A DNA stretch of 64,000 bases from Volvox africanus (GCA_030268105.1 BSDZ01000004.1:2963001-3027000); one strand, 5' to 3'; shown: positions 33,195-44,625, counted from the first letter of the stretch. Made by a program: numbers and translations. The notes: generated from the letters alone by a model not told the origin.

Positions 33195-34396
33195 TGTTGT
33201 ACCTTTCCTTCAGGTTTGCTCATAGGTATCTGCACGTCTGGGGACTTTCGATACCGATGCAAAAGCACTTGCAAGTACAGCAAGGCAATAGAGAGCAAAC
33301 AGAGACAGCGGAAGACTTCAGAGCAAGGAAAGGTATAACTTACAATCATATAACAACGAAGCAATGCAGGGACGCGATTGCCGTCAGCGCTGGAAGCAAG
33401 CGTTCATCATGCGGCGTTGATTAGCGAAGTTCAGGCTTAGCTCAGGCTAAGATAGTAGAGCAACTAGCAATATTTGAGTTGAACACAGGAGTGTTCCACA
33501 GGCATAAGAATGTTTTTCTTCTGCTCTATTTAGCCGTCCTCGCATCTGTTATACTCGTGATATCTCTACGCCGTACAATCCACACTAGGAGGCCAACTAT
33601 AAGTGCGGCAAACCCTACTGCGTATCTGCAATATCCATGTATAACAACCGATAAGCCTTTCCGGCATTCGCATGATGCAAGGGTCCGAATAGCAATATTC
33701 GGTTGCAAGGCATTCATCGCGACTAGTGCGGTGCTCGCAAAGCATGCCGCAACAATATAATATTATAGCAAATAATATTACTGTGCGGCAAACCCTACTG
33801 CGTATCTGCAATATCCATGTATAACAACCGATAAGCCTTTCCGGCATTCGCATGATGCAAGGGTCCGAATAGCAATATTCGGTTGCAAGGCATTCATCGC
33901 GACTAGTGCGGTGCTCGCAAAGCATGCCGCAACAATATAATATTATAGCAAATAATATTACTGTGCGGCAAACCCTACTGCGTATCTGCAATATCCATGT
34001 ATAACAACCGATAAGCCTTTCCGGCATTCGCATGATGCAAGGGTCCGAATAGCAATATTCGGTTGCAAGGCATTCATCGCGACTAGTGCGGTGCTCGCAA
34101 AGCATGCCGCAACAATATAATATTATAGCAAATAATATTACTTAACACTACATGACATGAGCATGCCGCGCGCCTGTGCTTCTCTGAGCATTGTATATGT
34201 TAGGCGTATCAGCGGTGATGCGATGTGATGTGTCGTGATGCATAGCATTAACATGCTAATCATATGCAAATGTATGCAAATACATTTATATTCATGCAAG
34301 TTCATTCATGGTCATCATGCATTCATCAAGTCAGCACATCGCCTTGTAGCGTCACATTGACCTACGCATTGGCGGGAAATGAACCGTGGCACAACA
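33195..34396 (-). repeat. 3' LTR of H (family A-like) with a 180-bp triplication
   Basis: 1202-bp A-type LTR with TGTTG/CAACA ends, lengthened by a tandem array of three 180-bp units. Without the two extra units it would be 842 bp, the normal size. It is diverged from the A1-A6 LTRs (for instance in the U3 part at 34140-34390) and represents an older subfamily. Confidence 0.85.
33603..34142. repeat. Three identical 180-bp tandem units inside the H LTR
   Basis: Units 33603-33782, 33783-33962 and 33963-34142, identical to each other base for base as printed. Each carries the LTR palindrome with CCGAATA arms and the AT-rich stem-loop (ATAATATTATAG...AATAATATT). A 540-bp open frame across the array is a by-product of the perfect repeat (180 is divisible by three). 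Confidence 0.95.
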
Positions 34397-36438
34397 ATTA
34401 TCCCCCCTCCCGCATGCAGCGTCCTTGCTGCCTAGCGTCGCTTCCATTAACTGAGGTATCAACAACAACCTCCACATGGAAAAGCAACGAGTAATCGGGC
34501 ATTGCAAGGATAATATCATCAGCGACGGTTCGATTGAGCTTGTCGAATGCCCGTCGGCACTTCGATGACTCGAACAAAAGGAACATCCCTTGCGGGTCAA
34601 GTTCACAAGTCATAAGAATGGAGTAATTTTGAATGGGCTTCAGGAAATACTTGGTCAAGCCTAGGAACTACGCAGTCCCGAGAGGTTCTGAGGCACAGGC
34701 CAGAACATGAACCATGGCGACCTTCCGCGAATCCATTTTCACATCAGCGGCCAATACAACGTGGCCCAAATACTCCACCTGAGGCTGCGCCCAAAGCATT
34801 TGGCACGTTTAGCAAACAATTGCTTCTGCCTCATCACATCAAATATGAGCCACAGATGCTCCATCGCGCGTTTGGGATGAACCAAGATGTCATCCAAGTA
34901 ACATACAACAAAACCTGTTGACAAACGGCCTGAGCATGCGGTTCACATCCGCTTAAAGTGTCGTGGGGCATTAGTCAAATCCCAAGCAACACGGCCGTAT
35001 ACTCAAATTGACCAAAGGGATTTCGGAAAGCAATTTTTGAAATATCAGAGGCAGCGATGCCAGTCTGATTGCAGCCCTGTTGCAAGTCAATTGAGGAGAC
35101 ATAAGCTGAACATTCAGCGTATCAAGCAGGTTATCAACGCGCAGTACAAAGGGTCGCGATTTCAACAGCATTCACATTCAAGCCCGGTAAGCAGTACACA
35201 TGCTCAGGATACCGACAAGTATTATCGGTGCAGAGTAGGAGGATGTGCGGGACAACAATCATACCCTTTGTAGCATTTCTGTCTCTTACTGCCGCTCAAC
35301 CTTACACTTGGTAGCGCTTCAGAGAACAGAGGGATTGTGCAAACAACAGGACAAGGTGGAAGCGCGGGGATATCATGAGAGACATCCGTATGCATTTTGC
35401 ATCAAGGCTTCGACCCCAGAATCCACAAAATCTGCGCGGTGGTGGCACATCATTCCACCTAAAGCCTCAAAAGCCCATACAGTTCATGACTCCGTGGCTT
35501 CGGTTTTCATTCGCGCGGCCAATGTAGGCGCAGCGTAACCATAGGCACCGCCTCAGTTTTGCCCTCCTTTGGTGTGACACCTGGTACCCTCCGACCCGAG
35601 TCCCCCTTAGCCTACATCAAGGGTTAAGGACTTCGTCCAGAGCGCGCGAGGTACGACAGGATGTCAAAGACCCCTTCCATGTACGGTGCAGACTCTGCAG
35701 AACCCTGCAGTGCGTACGTATGGGTCACAACAACCAAAGGGCCTAACAATAGGCGAAGGGTGATTCTGCCCAACAATGGGACGTTTACTCCATCCGCAAG
35801 AGTAACCTGTGCACAATCCGACGACTGTGGAGAGCAACTCCACTGCATTCACCCTGCCGAATAGGTGAAGTCGTCCATGGCACCAGAATTTGCATGTGCC
35901 TTCAGAATACGGTCAGCAAGACCGACGTGGATTACTGGGATCCGAATACCTGTTGGCAACTGCCCTGCAGGTAACGATACTGCGCTTGTAGTAATCAATT
36001 TGCGGATAACAGCAGTAATCCCAGGATGGGTTCAAAGCAATCGGCAGAACCCTCAGCAGGAGTTTCAAACAAGACGTCAGTAGCATAGGGCAGTTCAGCA
36101 ACAGAACTGAGACTCCCTCCATATTCACACCATCAAACAGCATGGTGCCTGGTGCAAACCAGGTGACACACTGCATACCCTTTAGCAGAGCCTCAGCCGC
36201 GCGCTGACTATAGGCAGGGAATAAAACACATGCAGCGGTGTCCGTACATTGACGTCTACTCCTGTACAAAGCTGTACAAACAGCTCACATAGAGATGAGG
36301 GGATGAACATAGCAATGATACGTCCTCAAGGACCAAGAGCAACAATGCCTTCATAGCTGATCGTACGAACGACCACTGACAACACGTTTGTTCAGCATTC
36401 CCGGGTGGAGTCAACTCCGCATCAATCCGGGCAATCCC
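34397..36438 (-). pseudogene. pol: pol of H, strongly decayed and internally deleted
   Basis: On the minus strand, after the UAG at 36441-36439, remnants of protease (about 35640-35950; HANSGAMDD-like text with SSDCAQVTLADG following), RT ([11 protein letters not shown] near 34870-34915) and the start of RNase H (FHVEVVVDTSVNGS near 34440-34480) can be read in shifting frames. From RNase H it jumps directly to the polypurine tract next to the LTR (34397-34425), so integrase and chromodomain were deleted. Many stops and indels show it is one of the oldest copies here. Confidence 0.8.
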
Positions 36439-36441
36439 CTA
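36400..36441 (-). promoter_or_regulatory. gag-pol UAG with downstream stem-loop (H)
   Basis: On the minus strand: UAG 36441-36439, 7-nt spacer, CCCGGA (36431-36426), 20-nt loop, CCCGGG (36405-36400). Five of six pairs form. The layout is conserved even in this old, decayed copy. Confidence 0.5.
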
Positions 36442-37394
36442 CCTTAGCCGCATGGCCAAAGGCTGCAACAACAGACACCCCTTCGTGAGGTAGTCCACTG
36501 CACATCTCCAGCAAAGAGTGATCATCCTCCGACGCACAAGCTCAGATTGCATGCACTCCCATTTGCCAGTCATAGGTCCTGCATTTGCATGGCAGACACA
36601 TGAGGCACCGCTCTCAAAGCATTTTGTCCAACTAAGATACATATCTCAGCTCTCAGGACAAATGGCACCAAGTCCACATACGACTGGACTCTTATCCCTA
36701 TCAAGTCAGTGGCACATTGTCTAGCCAAAGATCACCACAGATCTCACTGGAACCAGAAGATACAAAGAGCCTCAGAACGTGATTGATATGCAGGTACCGT
36801 TTCATTTGAGTGCATGCTATACAAGCCCGAGGCTAATGTACGGCGTGCCTCCATATCACGTGGCTGAACTTCTGGGGTAAGGCGTGCAAGCAAGGCGGCA
36901 ATCAACTCACCAAACGTGAAGTTTTCCCGTGCAGTGGCCCATTGGTCTTACCATGTCTTCGTCACACCTTCAAAGGGAACTTCTGACGAAGAGACATCGC
37001 ATGGCGTCACGTTCACACCATGGCACAACTGCAGGTACTTCCTAACATCACGTAGATAGGTACAAGTTGCAATTGCAGTGTCACGCCCAACATTCATATC
37101 ATGTGAGATAAACAATTTTGATGCCGGGATAACAAACCTCTTCACCTCATCACCGTCGACGCGGTCTTGCACTTGAGGTGACAGCAGACCCCATTGATCA
37201 GCAGTTCCATCTGTAACCGTCATGGCTGCCGAGCGTGGCGTAGTAAGATGGATAGGGGCCTGAAACACAAGAGAATCTTGAGCAGCAATCGTGTCAATAG
37301 TCTCAAGATCTCTATCAAACATTCTAGGAATGGCACCCGGCTCGGGTTGACATGCCAAGCCTACGAACGACAGGTTGTCACGTTCCGCCATCAT
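36439..37394 (-). pseudogene. gag: gag of H (family B type, decayed)
   Basis: Starts at about 37394 with MMAERDNLSFVGLACQPEPG, close to the B2 gag. Core remnants are YLRDVRKYLQLCHGVN and FAPGTM-unrelated segments downstream; the part lost in B2 and I (FWFQ...LARQCATDLIG) is still recognisable here. The zinc knuckle reads CWRCAVDYLTKGC, with the histidine changed to tyrosine. It ends at TAG 36441-36439. Frameshifts (for example near 36985) and stops make it non-functional. Confidence 0.8.
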
Positions 37395-37799
37395 GGAAGA
37401 CTGACCAATACGTTCGAATTGCGTGACAATAAGCAATGCACACAATTCCGAAGCAGGAATACAAGTGATTCACACGAATCCAGCACAAGACTACAAGCAA
37501 TTCGGTCAGCGCACCGACAAAACTCTTGCAGACTTCGAGTAAGTATGGCAGATACGTACTCAGTTGATCCCTGTAGTCCGCGCGATCAAAGCCTCCAGCT
37601 GATTAGAACGCAAGTTGTAACCAGGAGTGACCGCAAGCAATGCCGGACCACTAGTTTTATCTGCAACTCAGAGTGAAGGCTCACACCACAATTGCAGTAA
37701 ACTATAAAGGGACAAAAGCAATCACAATTCGGAAGCAGCGGCGTCCAACACAACACAGTCAAGTCCATCGGCAATAGTGGGCTACGTTGTCGATCATCG
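37395..37799 (-). other. 5' leader of H, 5' LTR lost
   Basis: Family B-type leader, recognisable up to about 37785. No primer-binding site or 5' LTR follows; instead a forward A LTR starts at 37800. No gene. Confidence 0.6.
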
Positions 37800-38108
37800 T
37801 GTTGTGCTACGGTTCATTTCCCGCCGATGTGTAGGTCAATGCGACACTACAAGGCGATGTGCTGTATTGATGAATGCATGACGCATATGAATGAACTTGC
37901 ATGAACATAAATGTATTCGCATACATTTATATCTGCTTTGGCATGTTACCATTATACACCACTACATTGCATCATGGCTGATCCGCCTAGCATGCATGAA
38001 ATCCCGAACATTTGAGAAGCGCATTATGCTCATGCTATGGAGCAAAAAGTAATATTATTTGATATATAAAGAGGTCTTGAGACTGTTGGCACGCGAGCTA
38101 CTCAAGAA
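37800..38108 (+). repeat. Family A LTR fragment joined to an A gag scrap
   Basis: 37800 to about 38066 is the U3 start of an A-type LTR (TGTTGTGCTACGG). It joins at an AT-rich point a ~40-bp piece of A gag (codons for RGLETVGTRATQE-like text, about 38068-38106). The B LTR of element E begins at 38109. It is the relic of a deleted A copy. Confidence 0.75.
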
Positions 38109-38922
38109 TGTTGTACGCGGGTTTGATTGCCGTTTACACCGAAGTAGACCGCAATCCATTTGAGCATTATGAAACATGATATAATTATATTAGCATATAT
38201 ATTCGAGTATATCTAGCTAATCAGGCATGTCGCATTATCATCTATGACATCGTGCTGTCGGTCAACATGTTTGACTCGAGGGTGATAATTAATGCGCGAT
38301 CTATCTGTTGGCATAATATCTCACGTAATAATACTTTAAATATTATTACCTCATCCGTGTCATAAACCATACACGTATGAGAGAATGTGACGATCGTGTA
38401 GGTTGGGTCGGCAACCGAATATCGATATTCGGACCTTCGCATATTGCATACGTTGCATCCATTAATATCACGGATTACGCGGTATTTAGAATAGTGCTAC
38501 GAAGGTTCTTGCACTTGAGATCGGAATCCAGTGAGACCTGTACTGCACATCGGTATCACGACGTGATAGGTGCGAGGACGGCCGCCTAGAGACCAAAGTC
38601 GGCTCGATGCTACTTTGGATCAAGTACTCGTGTACTTAACTCCATCTGATTTGCATACATACGATATACTCATATATATTCGGCCTGACCTATTCCAGCA
38701 TATCATCTTCAGCCGTATGATGAACATTGCCTGCAGGGTCTGACGGCCATCTACCGATTTGTAAACGAAGACTATTGTAAGTTGGATCTTTCCTTATTGT
38801 TGAGTCTTCTGCTGTCACTTTGTTCGCATTGGATCGCCTTGCTGTTCGTAAGCTTGGTGTGCACTTAGCTAACATCCAGACGTGCAGATTCAGTGCATGG
38901 TTGAAGAAGGAAGGATACAACA
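38109..38922 (+). repeat. 5' LTR of E (family B)
   Basis: 814 bp, TGTTGTACGCGGG...GGATACAACA, with the perfect palindrome CCGAATATCGATATTCGG near 38417-38434. Confidence 0.88.
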
Positions 38923-39177
38923 AATTTGGTAGTGAGACGGTTCGACTCACGGCTGTCTCATCATCGCTATTGGAGAGTAGATTCTCACATGAGCGAACGG
39001 TGGCGAGGGGTATCACGGGATAACCTTGTCGGAAAGTCGGCATTGTATTATCCTCTTGCCGAACTTTTGATATAATAACTATCTGTTAATACTAATCATA
39101 CTTTCACTACCCGTAAAGTCTTAAGTCCACAGAAGGTATCCCATCGCCATCATATTTGGAATCGCTTCCCTGATAAG
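38923..39177 (+). other. Leader of E with a variant primer-binding site, first part
   Basis: Starts with TGGTAGTGAGACGG at 38927-38940, two changes from the TGGTATCGAGACAGG of other copies. The following 230 bp match nothing else in the window, and I see no gene in them. It ends with ATAAG (39173-39177), the left copy of the A6 target duplication; the leader resumes at 47001. Confidence 0.6.
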
Positions 39178-40010
39178 TGTTGTGCTACGGTTTGTTTCCG
39201 CCGATGCGTAGGTCGATGCGACCCTACAAGGCGAAATGCTATCTTGATGAACGCATGAACGATCAATGCATATGAATGAACTTGCATGATATAAATGTAT
39301 TCGTATATATTTATATATGCATTTGGCATGACACCATCATCCATCGCGACATCGCATCATGGCAAATCCGCCTAGCATGCATGAAAGCCCGAAGCATTGA
39401 AGTGCGCATTATGCTCGTGCTACGAAACGATAAGTAATATTATCTGATATAATATTACTTCATTACAGCACACGTTGAGAGCGCCGCACTCGTCGCGATA
39501 CATGCCCTGCAACCGGATATCGTTATCCGGACCCTTGCATCATGTGAATGCCGGAAAGGCTTATACGTTGTTATGCGTAGACATCGCCTATATGCAGTAG
39601 GGTTGTCACATCTAGGATCGGCCTCCTGATGTGAATCGTACGGCATTGCGATGCTGCGAGTATAACAGATGCGAGGATGGCTAAGCAAGATAAGACATTC
39701 GATACCGGAGAACACTCGTGTGTTCTATATTACTATTGCTATACGCTATTCTACTTAGCCCGAGCTAAGCCTGAACTTCGCTAATCACCGCCGCGTGATG
39801 ATTGCTTGCTTCCGGCGCTGACGGCGATTTCGTCCATTGCATCGTTCCGATCTGTAAGACTGTAAGTTATATCTCTCTTCGTCTTGAAGTCTTCCGCTGT
39901 CTCTGTTTGCTCTCGCTTGCCTTGCTGTACTTGCAAGTGCTCGCGCATCGGTGTCGAAAGTCTCCAGACGTGCAGATACTTATGAGCAAACGCGAACGAG
40001 AGGTACAACA
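39178..40010 (+). repeat. 5' LTR of A6
   Basis: 833 bp with TGTTGTGC...GGTACAACA ends. Four inverted repeats: AT-rich, 12-bp arms at 39432-39443/39449-39460; CCGGATA/TATCCGG at 39513-39530; AGAACAC-TCGT-GTGTTCT at 39709-39726; CTTAGC-CCGA-GCTAAG at 39754-39769. The last two lie next to AT-rich sequence that may include the promoter. Confidence 0.95.
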
Positions 40011-40476
40011 ATTTGGTATCGAGACAGGTTCGTTGCCTAACTGTCTCTCTTTGTCTAATTGGAAGTAGGCTCTTTCTATGGCGAGTTCCAGCGACGAACC
40101 ACGAGGACCGCTAGATACTTTTGCCGAAGACCTAGGCCGCGCCGTTTTGGACGCCGCCGCTTCCGGTTTGTAATTGTTTAATTGCTTTTACTTAGATTGC
40201 TGCACTTGTTGTGTAAGTGTACGCTCTGAGTCGCAGGTAATCTCAGTGCACCGGCATTGCTTGCTGCGGCGACTGAGACCGGGTTTCGTCCGGACCAGTT
40301 GGCGACTCTCATTGCCCAAACTACGGAGATCAGGACTCAGCTGGGCAAGTACTTGCTGAGTTTACTGAATCTTCTCAAGAGTACTGTCGGTAGGCTCACT
40401 GAATCGCTTTGTACTCTTGCCTTTGCGATAGAAGTCGGCTTCTATTACGCAAACCTAGGGTATCGTTTCGTGCTCC
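40011..40476 (+). other. 5' leader and primer-binding site of A6
   Basis: TGGTATCGAGACAGG at 40014-40028, three bases after the LTR, is the minus-strand primer site. It resembles an initiator Met tRNA 3' end complement. The remainder is the non-coding leader with no protein signal. Confidence 0.7.
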
Positions 40477-41712
40477 ATGTCCGTGGAACACGACGATACG
40501 CCGCACACTAGCCTAGCTAGCCAAGCCGATTTTGTTGTGGCTGCTAGAGCACCGGATAGAGGTCTTGAGACTGTTGGCGCGCGAGCCACTCAAGAGCCCC
40601 TTTTCCTTCAGACCCCTGCTCACTTAATTGTGCCGCATTCAGCAGTGAACACGAATATGGACAACACTGCTGGACCAAGGGTTCTGCCATTACCTCAAGC
40701 TCGAGGGCATGATGACATCCCTGAGGTGATGAGATTGTCGATTCCCGTTCCTAGGCTCAATATTTCGCTGACCGACAAGACACCAGGGCATAGCATAGCC
40801 GATGCAACTCGTGCGTACGTGCGTGACGCTAAAAAGTACCTCCAGGCTGTTCATGGTGGCGATAATGACGGTATCAGGTGTCTCTTCGTTGGTAACACCC
40901 TCGAGGGCTCAGCGAAGGACTGGTATCGCAATTGGACCAACGCCCAGGACAACTATACTTTTGACGAGTTGGTCGCCGCTTTGCTCGCACGATTCGCTAC
41001 TGAGGTTCAAGCACGCGATGTGGAAGCTCGTAAGGTTTTGGCAGCCGGTAGCTACCACATGCGTCGGGATGAAAATGTACCTGCGTACCAGTCACGCTTC
41101 GAAGCACTTGTGACTCCCATTGCTGACCTCACTGAATCCGAGCGTGTCTTTTGGTTTAGGCGAGGCCTGACGAAAATTTTGGCTAAATGGTGCGCTACTG
41201 ACTTGGTTGGAGCACAGATCAAGTCGTATGATGCTTTGGTCGCTTTTGCTAAGGGCACGGAGATACGACTCCTTGCCGGTGAGGAAGAAGTCAAGTCTGC
41301 CCCTCGTGCAAATGCCGTGCAAGTGCAGGATCCGCTTGGGGAAGCCGTAGCTCTTGACCAGGACTTCGGAGCGACCCGCCCCACGCCTACTGCCGCGACG
41401 CGACGCAGCAACCGGCAACGCCAGGCGCGCGGGGGCGCTAGCTCGGGTGTCCGTGGGTCAGGAGGAGCAGGTCCGAGCTCGGACCCGGCTAAAAACAGGA
41501 AGCGTGGTGGTGCGCCGTCGACGGCAGCCGCACAGCGTTCCGACCCCAATGCGAAGCGGACTCTCACGGACGACACGTATATGCCAAAATGGAATTGCAA
41601 TCGTTCCGAATTCGAGCGTCGGAAATTGGCCAACGTTTGTCTACGGTGTGCGGAGAGCCATTCCACGAAGGATTGTCCGCTAATGCCACCGTTTGTACCT
41701 CAGCCGAAATAG
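40477..41712 (+). CDS. gag: Gag protein of A6 (intact)
   Basis: 411 codons from ATG 40477 (MSVEHDDTPH) to TAG 41710-41712. The capsid-type Gag core lies at about residues 105-265 (YVRDAKKYLQAVHGG, FVGNTLEGSAKDWYRNW, YQSRFEALVTPIADL, FWFRRGLTKILAKWCATDL). A region rich in Gly, Ser, Arg and Ala (about 305-365) follows, probably an RNA-binding linker. Then KWNCNRSEFERRK and the short zinc knuckle CLRCAESHSTKDC (C-x2-C-x3-H-x4-C). Gag should be made in excess over Pol because translation ends at the UAG. Undamaged here and in A4. Confidence 0.93.
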   Translation: MSVEHDDTPHTSLASQADFVVAARAPDRGLETVGARATQEPLFLQTPAHLIVPHSAVNTNMDNTAGPRVLPLPQARGHDDIPEVMRLSIPVPRLNISLTDKTPGHSIADATRAYVRDAKKYLQAVHGGDNDGIRCLFVGNTLEGSAKDWYRNWTNAQDNYTFDELVAALLARFATEVQARDVEARKVLAAGSYHMRRDENVPAYQSRFEALVTPIADLTESERVFWFRRGLTKILAKWCATDLVGAQIKSYDALVAFAKGTEIRLLAGEEEVKSAPRANAVQVQDPLGEAVALDQDFGATRPTPTAATRRSNRQRQARGGASSGVRGSGGAGPSSDPAKNRKRGGAPSTAAAQRSDPNAKRTLTDDTYMPKWNCNRSEFERRKLANVCLRCAESHSTKDCPLMPPFVPQPK

Positions 41713-41751
41713 GGGCTTGCCCGGGTTCCTGCGGAGGGGGCACCACCTGGG
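41710..41751 (+). promoter_or_regulatory. gag-pol UAG with downstream stem-loop (A6)
   Basis: UAG 41710-41712; the next base is G, as in murine leukaemia virus. Spacer 41713-41719 (7 nt), stem 41720-41725 with 41746-41751 (CCCGGG/CCTGGG), loop 41726-41745 (20 nt). The downstream frame is pol without any shift. Readthrough is the natural reading, untested. Confidence 0.58.
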
Positions 41752-44535
41752 ATTTCTGAACTAACGCGTGGTCGGTGGTCATCCTTACGGCCAGCCGTTA
41801 AGGCATTGTTGCCTTATGTACTTGGACACATCGAGTGAGTCATTGCGCGACGCATCACGCTTGACGGACGCACGGGACTTCTCTGCTTCGACCCGTTGTG
41901 TAATTTGTTTACACCTCGCCGTCCCCTGTCGTCTATCAATCTGTCTAACCACGTGGTTTTGTTCATCCCCTCGTCTCTGCGTGAGATGTCGGAACAGTTG
42001 GCCATATACAGGAGGTGTAGGCGTCAATATCCAGGCACCGCCGCATGTGTTTTACTCCCCGCTTTCTGTCGGCGCAAGGCAGAGGCATCGTTAAGGGGTA
42101 TGCGGCATGTCCACCGGTTCGAGCCGGGCACCGTTTTGATTAATGGTGTGGATCGGGAGGGTACGCTGGCTCCGTGGCCAGGGACATCCTACTCGGTTGA
42201 CGTTTGGTACGAAGCTCCTGACGGGGGTGCCGTAGGTTACGGACCCACCCTAAGTGCACTGACGTTGTCTGCTGGGCAGTCGCTCGTAGATAACCGTGTC
42301 CCTGTGGTTCAGATCGGTTTGAATGGCCGTACTCTGAAGGCACTTGTTGACACCGGTGCCAGCGACGACTTCATCTCTGTCGCAGAGGTGAATGCGCTGG
42401 GGTTGTCCCCAGAGTCGTCTGATTGTCCACAGGTTACCCTTGCTGACGGGGGTAAGCATCCCATCGTGGGCAGGATTACCCTTAGCCTATCGATAGGCCC
42501 TTTGCGTGTTGTGACCCGGCCGTACGTGCTGCAGGGCTTAGCAGAGACTGCACCGTACATAATGGGGTCGTCGACATTACGACAGTACCGCGCGCGCATC
42601 GACATGGAGACCGCAACCCTGCATATGTGCAAGGGTACTCTGTCGATTAAGGTACCTTTCCTGTCGTTCGAACATGTCACACCAAAGGAGGGCGAAACTG
42701 AGGCGGTGCCTATGGTTAATTTCGCTGTGACCACAATGGCCGCGCGAATCGAACCAGAGCTAGTCGGGCGTAAGGAGGCCGTCCGTTTGTTACGGAAGGG
42801 TGCCCACGGACTGCTTTTAAGGCCGCGGGTGAGCTGTTGTTTCACCACCGCGCAGATTTCTGCGCATCCTGAGGTTGAGCCCCTACTGTCGCAGTATGAG
42901 GACGTCTTTAAAGATATCCCTGGCCTACCACCTATGCGTCCTGTTGATCACACAATCCCTCTCATGCCTGGAGCGCAGCCTACAGCCCGGCCAATGTACA
43001 GGTTGAGTCCATTGGAGCTGGATGAGGTGAAGCGCCAGGTGACGGATTTGCTCGCGAAGGGTATGATACGCCCCAGCACATCCCCGTATTCTGCACCCAT
43101 TTTGTTTGTCGGTAAGAAGGATGGGACCTTGCGCATGTGCATTGATTACCGGGGGTTAAATGCGAACACGGTGAAAAATCGCTACCCTTTGCCACGCGTT
43201 GACGACCTGTTAGATAAGCTGAAGGGCTCGGCTTATTTTTCCTCAATTGACTTACAACAGGGCTACAATCAGATTCGCATCGCTGCCCCTGATATCCCGA
43301 AAACCGCTTTTCGGACGCCCTTCGGTCACTTTGAGTATACGGTCCTATCGTTTGGTTTGACTAATGCCCCTGCGACGTTTCAGGCGGTTATGGACTGAAT
43401 GTTTAGGCCGTTTATCGACAGGTTCGTTGTCTGCTACCTGGATGACATCTTGGTATATTCTAAGACGCGCGAGGAGCACTTGGAGCATCTTCGGCTCGTG
43501 CTCGACGTTATGAGGCGGGAGCAATTGTTTGCTAAACGCGCCAAATGCTTTTGGGCGCAGCCTCAGGTGGAATATTTGGGCCACATTGTGTCGGCCACCG
43601 GTGTGAAGATGGACCCGCGGAAGGTCGCCGTGGTTCGCGATTGGCCCGCGCCTCAGAACCTCACGGAGCTGCGTAAGTTCCTTGGCTTGACCAATTATTT
43701 CCGAAAGTTCATTGAAAAATATTCCATCATTGCGGCCCCGCTTACTAACTTAACTCGCAAAGGCGTTTTCGTTTCGCTCGAGTCGTGGACGTCGCAATGC
43801 CAGCGGGCATTCGAAGAGCTCAAACGAATCGTTGCCGAAGATGTCACCCTTGCATTCCCTGATTACTCGTTGCCATTTCGTGTTGAGGTAGTGTCTGATG
43901 CCTCAATATTTGGAAGCGGCGCTGTATTGTTACAGGAAGGGCGACCGATCGCCTTCACGAGTAAGAAGTTTTCTGGTGCGGAGATTCGCTACACCACCGG
44001 GGAACAGGAGCTTCTGGCCGTGCTGCATGCTTTAAAGGAATGGCGCTGTTACCTCGAGGGACGCCCGTTTACTTTAAAGACTGACCATAAGCCCCTAACG
44101 TTTTTGCAAAGCGTTCGGACGTTGAACCGCCGTCAGGCTAGGTGGATGGAATACCTAGCTAGGTTCGACTGCACCTGGGAGTATATTTCTGGTAAATTGA
44201 ATATTGCCGATGCTCTCAGTCGACATCCGTCGCTACACGCTGCAATTTTGGCAGCGCCCATCGTGTGGCCGCGTAGCGAGGAGGTACCGATCACGACGGA
44301 CCTCGCGGAGTGGTTGAAAGTTGCCTACAACGCAGACGCCTGGTTCGCGGACCCGGCTAATGTAGAAAACCTTCGCAAGCAGAATGGCCTTTGGCTACGG
44401 ACGGAGGGTGCAGCTACGCAAATCGTTGTTCCGAATGACGACGCACTACACTACGACATCCTTGCGCGGTTCCACGAGGACCCGTTAGCAGGACACCCTG
44501 GTAGCAAGCGATTGATCGACTTGGTGCAACGTTCC

Positions 44536-44625
44536 AGTTGGAATGTGAGCAACACTCATATACGAAAGAATGTCAGAGCAAGTAATACGGCCCACGAGGG
44601 GCCGGGCGCTTTGCTGACTTCAACA
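44536..44625 (+). repeat. Left LTR of the TRIM
   Basis: 90 bp. Contains a GC hairpin (GGCCC-ACGA-GGGGCC region, about 44589-44603). Differs from the right copy only at the first base by eye. Confidence 0.92.

Noticed and set aside
33566..34105. Open frame of 179 codons in three repeats
   Set aside because: Result of a 180-bp perfect tandem repeat inside an LTR; the unit length is a multiple of three and no protein family is recognised.
33603..34142. CRISPR-like repeat array
   Set aside because: Units are 180 bp, contiguous and without spacers, in a eukaryotic LTR.
38935..39025. Peptide SSLLESRFSHERTVARG resembling a hAT transposase end
   Set aside because: Too short and lacking the typical motifs; it lies in the leader of element E.
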